Source: CAZSLC01 sp964607675 (lineage in GTDB: Bacteria > Bacteroidota > Bacteroidia > Bacteroidales > UBA932). From it: a DNA stretch of 64,000 bases. The stretch covers positions 38,646-102,645 of the forward strand of contig CAZSLC010000004.1 of the NCBI GenBank assembly GCA_964607675.1. Reading direction: 5' to 3'. The translations under genes and the position numbers were made by a program. The notes beneath the pieces were generated by a model. That model was not told the origin of the DNA. It made no database searches and saw nothing but the letters and a program-made list of their open reading frames with translations. Shown piece by piece: positions 62,993 to 64,000 of this stretch (its first letter is position 1; each line of letters begins with the position of its first letter).

Positions 62993-63967
62993 TTACCAAC
63001 CAAGAATATATGCAAACATTAAAGGTGCTACTATTGTGGCATCTGATTCTACTACAAATCGTGGGGTGTCAATGTCTAATTTGCCCCAAGTGATTTTTTC
63101 GTTTGGAACTGCCCCTGAATATGATCCATAAGAAGTGGTTGAGTCGGAAATTTGGCAGAAATATGCCCATAGGGGAACATCGTGCCATTCAAGATCCTGT
63201 GCCATCATTGGAACAACGCAGATTGCGAAGTCTGCAGCAGTCCCTCCTCCGATTTGGAAGAATCCTACCCCTTCTCCACCAGAGTTTGCCCTATACCATT
63301 CGGTGAGGAAAATCATGGTCTCAACACCGTTTTTAATCATACTTGGTTGGAACTCTCCTCGGATACAGTGCGCTGTGAAAATGTTTGCAGTAGTGCAGTC
63401 TTCCCATGCAGGGACAACAATTGGAATATTTTTTTCACATGCTGCTAACACCCAACTATCCTTCGGATCAATTTCATAGTATTGCTCGAGGACTCCGCTC
63501 CTGATAAGCTTGTAGATAACTTCCCAAGGGAACAATCTCTCACCTTTTGCCTTCATTTCTCCCCAAATATCCACCAAATGCCTCTCCAATCTTCTGAATG
63601 CCTCTTCTTCAGGAATACAAGTATCAGTCACCCTATTCATGTGAGAATCAAGAAGCTCCTTTTCTTGTTCTGGAGTTAGATCTCTGTAATTGGGAACTCT
63701 CTTGTAATGAGAGTGTGCTACAAGATTCATAATGTCTTCTTCAAGATTGTTTGCAGAGCATGATACGATGCTGATTTTGTCGCGACGAATCATTTCGGCC
63801 AAAGACAATCCAAGTTCAGCTGTACTCATTGCACCTGCCATTGCAAGCATCATCTTTCCACCTTTGTTAATGTGTTCGTCATATGCTTTAGCTGCATCAA
63901 TAAGTGTAGCCGAATTGAAGTGACGATAATGATGAGTTATAAACTCAGAAATAGGTCCTTTTTTCAT
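62993..63967 (-). CDS. Deoxyhypusine synthase-like protein
   Basis: A 324-residue member of the deoxyhypusine synthase family. It has AGAMSTAELGLSLAEMIRRDKISIVSCSANNLEED near the N-terminus (NAD-binding region), DCTTANIF, GVGFFQIGGGTAADFAI, and the active-site lysine in KITWGK (Lys296), equivalent to human Lys329. Bacteria have no eIF5A to modify, so the likely role is in polyamine chemistry such as homospermidine formation. The start is at the window edge but complete. It converges on DUF4301 with a 2 bp gap. Confidence 0.85.
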   Translation of the reverse strand: MKKGPISEFITHHYRHFNSATLIDAAKAYDEHINKGGKMMLAMAGAMSTAELGLSLAEMIRRDKISIVSCSANNLEEDIMNLVAHSHYKRVPNYRDLTPEQEKELLDSHMNRVTDTCIPEEEAFRRLERHLVDIWGEMKAKGERLFPWEVIYKLIRSGVLEQYYEIDPKDSWVLAACEKNIPIVVPAWEDCTTANIFTAHCIRGEFQPSMIKNGVETMIFLTEWYRANSGGEGVGFFQIGGGTAADFAICVVPMMAQDLEWHDVPLWAYFCQISDSTTSYGSYSGAVPNEKITWGKLDIDTPRFVVESDATIVAPLMFAYILGW

Positions 63968-64000
63968 TTTCTTTATATATATTTTAAAGTTTGTATTTTC

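Overview
The window is a gene-dense stretch of chromosome (only short gaps, the longest about 120 bp; no gene-free stretch over 300 bp) from a low-GC member of the Bacteroidota, most likely Bacteroidales. This rests on several things: families largely confined to that phylum (DUF5606, DUF5686, DUF4301, DUF6340-like lipoprotein, TIGR02757, Bacteroidetes-type AddAB, tricorn-like S41 protease); the near absence of Shine-Dalgarno sites; and many TAnnTTTG-type -7 promoter elements typical of the phylum. No rRNA, tRNA, CRISPR array, insertion sequence or prophage was recognised. The presence of mqnC (futalosine route to menaquinone) argues against Bacteroides itself; genus is not resolved.

Layout. 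1-4787 (+): end of coaE, a TerB/DnaJ protein, DUF5606, rimO, fabG and a lipoprotein, tightly packed or overlapping. 4791-8878 (-): tricorn-like protease and yicC. 8944-10587 (+): glnS. 10610-15619 (-): recG, nfo and a DUF5686 outer-membrane protein. 15677-17239 (+): pdxA and rnhA. 17181-18293 (-): mqnC, overlapping rnhA tail-to-tail. 18362-26566 (+): gpsA, pgi, addB, addA. 26644-28731 (+): a beta-barrel protein and an unrecognised lipoprotein. 28720-29977 (-): MaoC-like hydratase and an MBL-fold hydrolase. 30029-32344 (+): RsmI-like methyltransferase, folB, mtaB. 32316-36899 (-): tamB. 36910-39465 (+): tsaD and an FAD oxidoreductase. 39462-44190 (-): tldD, pmbA/tldE, nhaC, slyD-type FKBP. 44193-44975 (-): a self-contained cassette of a zeta-like kinase and an overlapping 51-residue protein, with its own promoter and terminator. 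45027-52908 (-): V-type ATPase operon (E, DUF2764, A, B, D, I, K) followed by TIGR02757. 53032-59027 (-): TPR protein, yebC, and the methylmalonyl-CoA epimerase/decarboxylase operon (mce, mmdA, oadG, biotin carrier, oadB). 59136-62990 (+): recF, DUF721, pdxB, DUF4301. 62993-63967 (-): a deoxyhypusine-synthase-like protein.

How it fits together. Sodium bioenergetics is the main theme of the second half: a Na+-pumping methylmalonyl-CoA decarboxylase, a V-ATPase whose proteolipid carries the same residues that bind Na+ in the Enterococcus hirae rotor, and an NhaC antiporter all lie within 20 kb. Other themes are DNA repair (recG, nfo, addAB, recF), tRNA/ribosome modification (rimO, mtaB, tsaD, rsmI-like), vitamin B6 synthesis (pdxA, pdxB), menaquinone (mqnC) and envelope biogenesis (tamB, DUF5686). 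Most of the window is ordinary core genome. The best candidates for something less described are the zeta-like kinase/51-residue cassette, the lamin-tail/OadG fusion, the barrel/lipoprotein pair at 26644-28731, the DHS-like enzyme, and tamB's apparent lack of a usual start codon downstream of its promoter.
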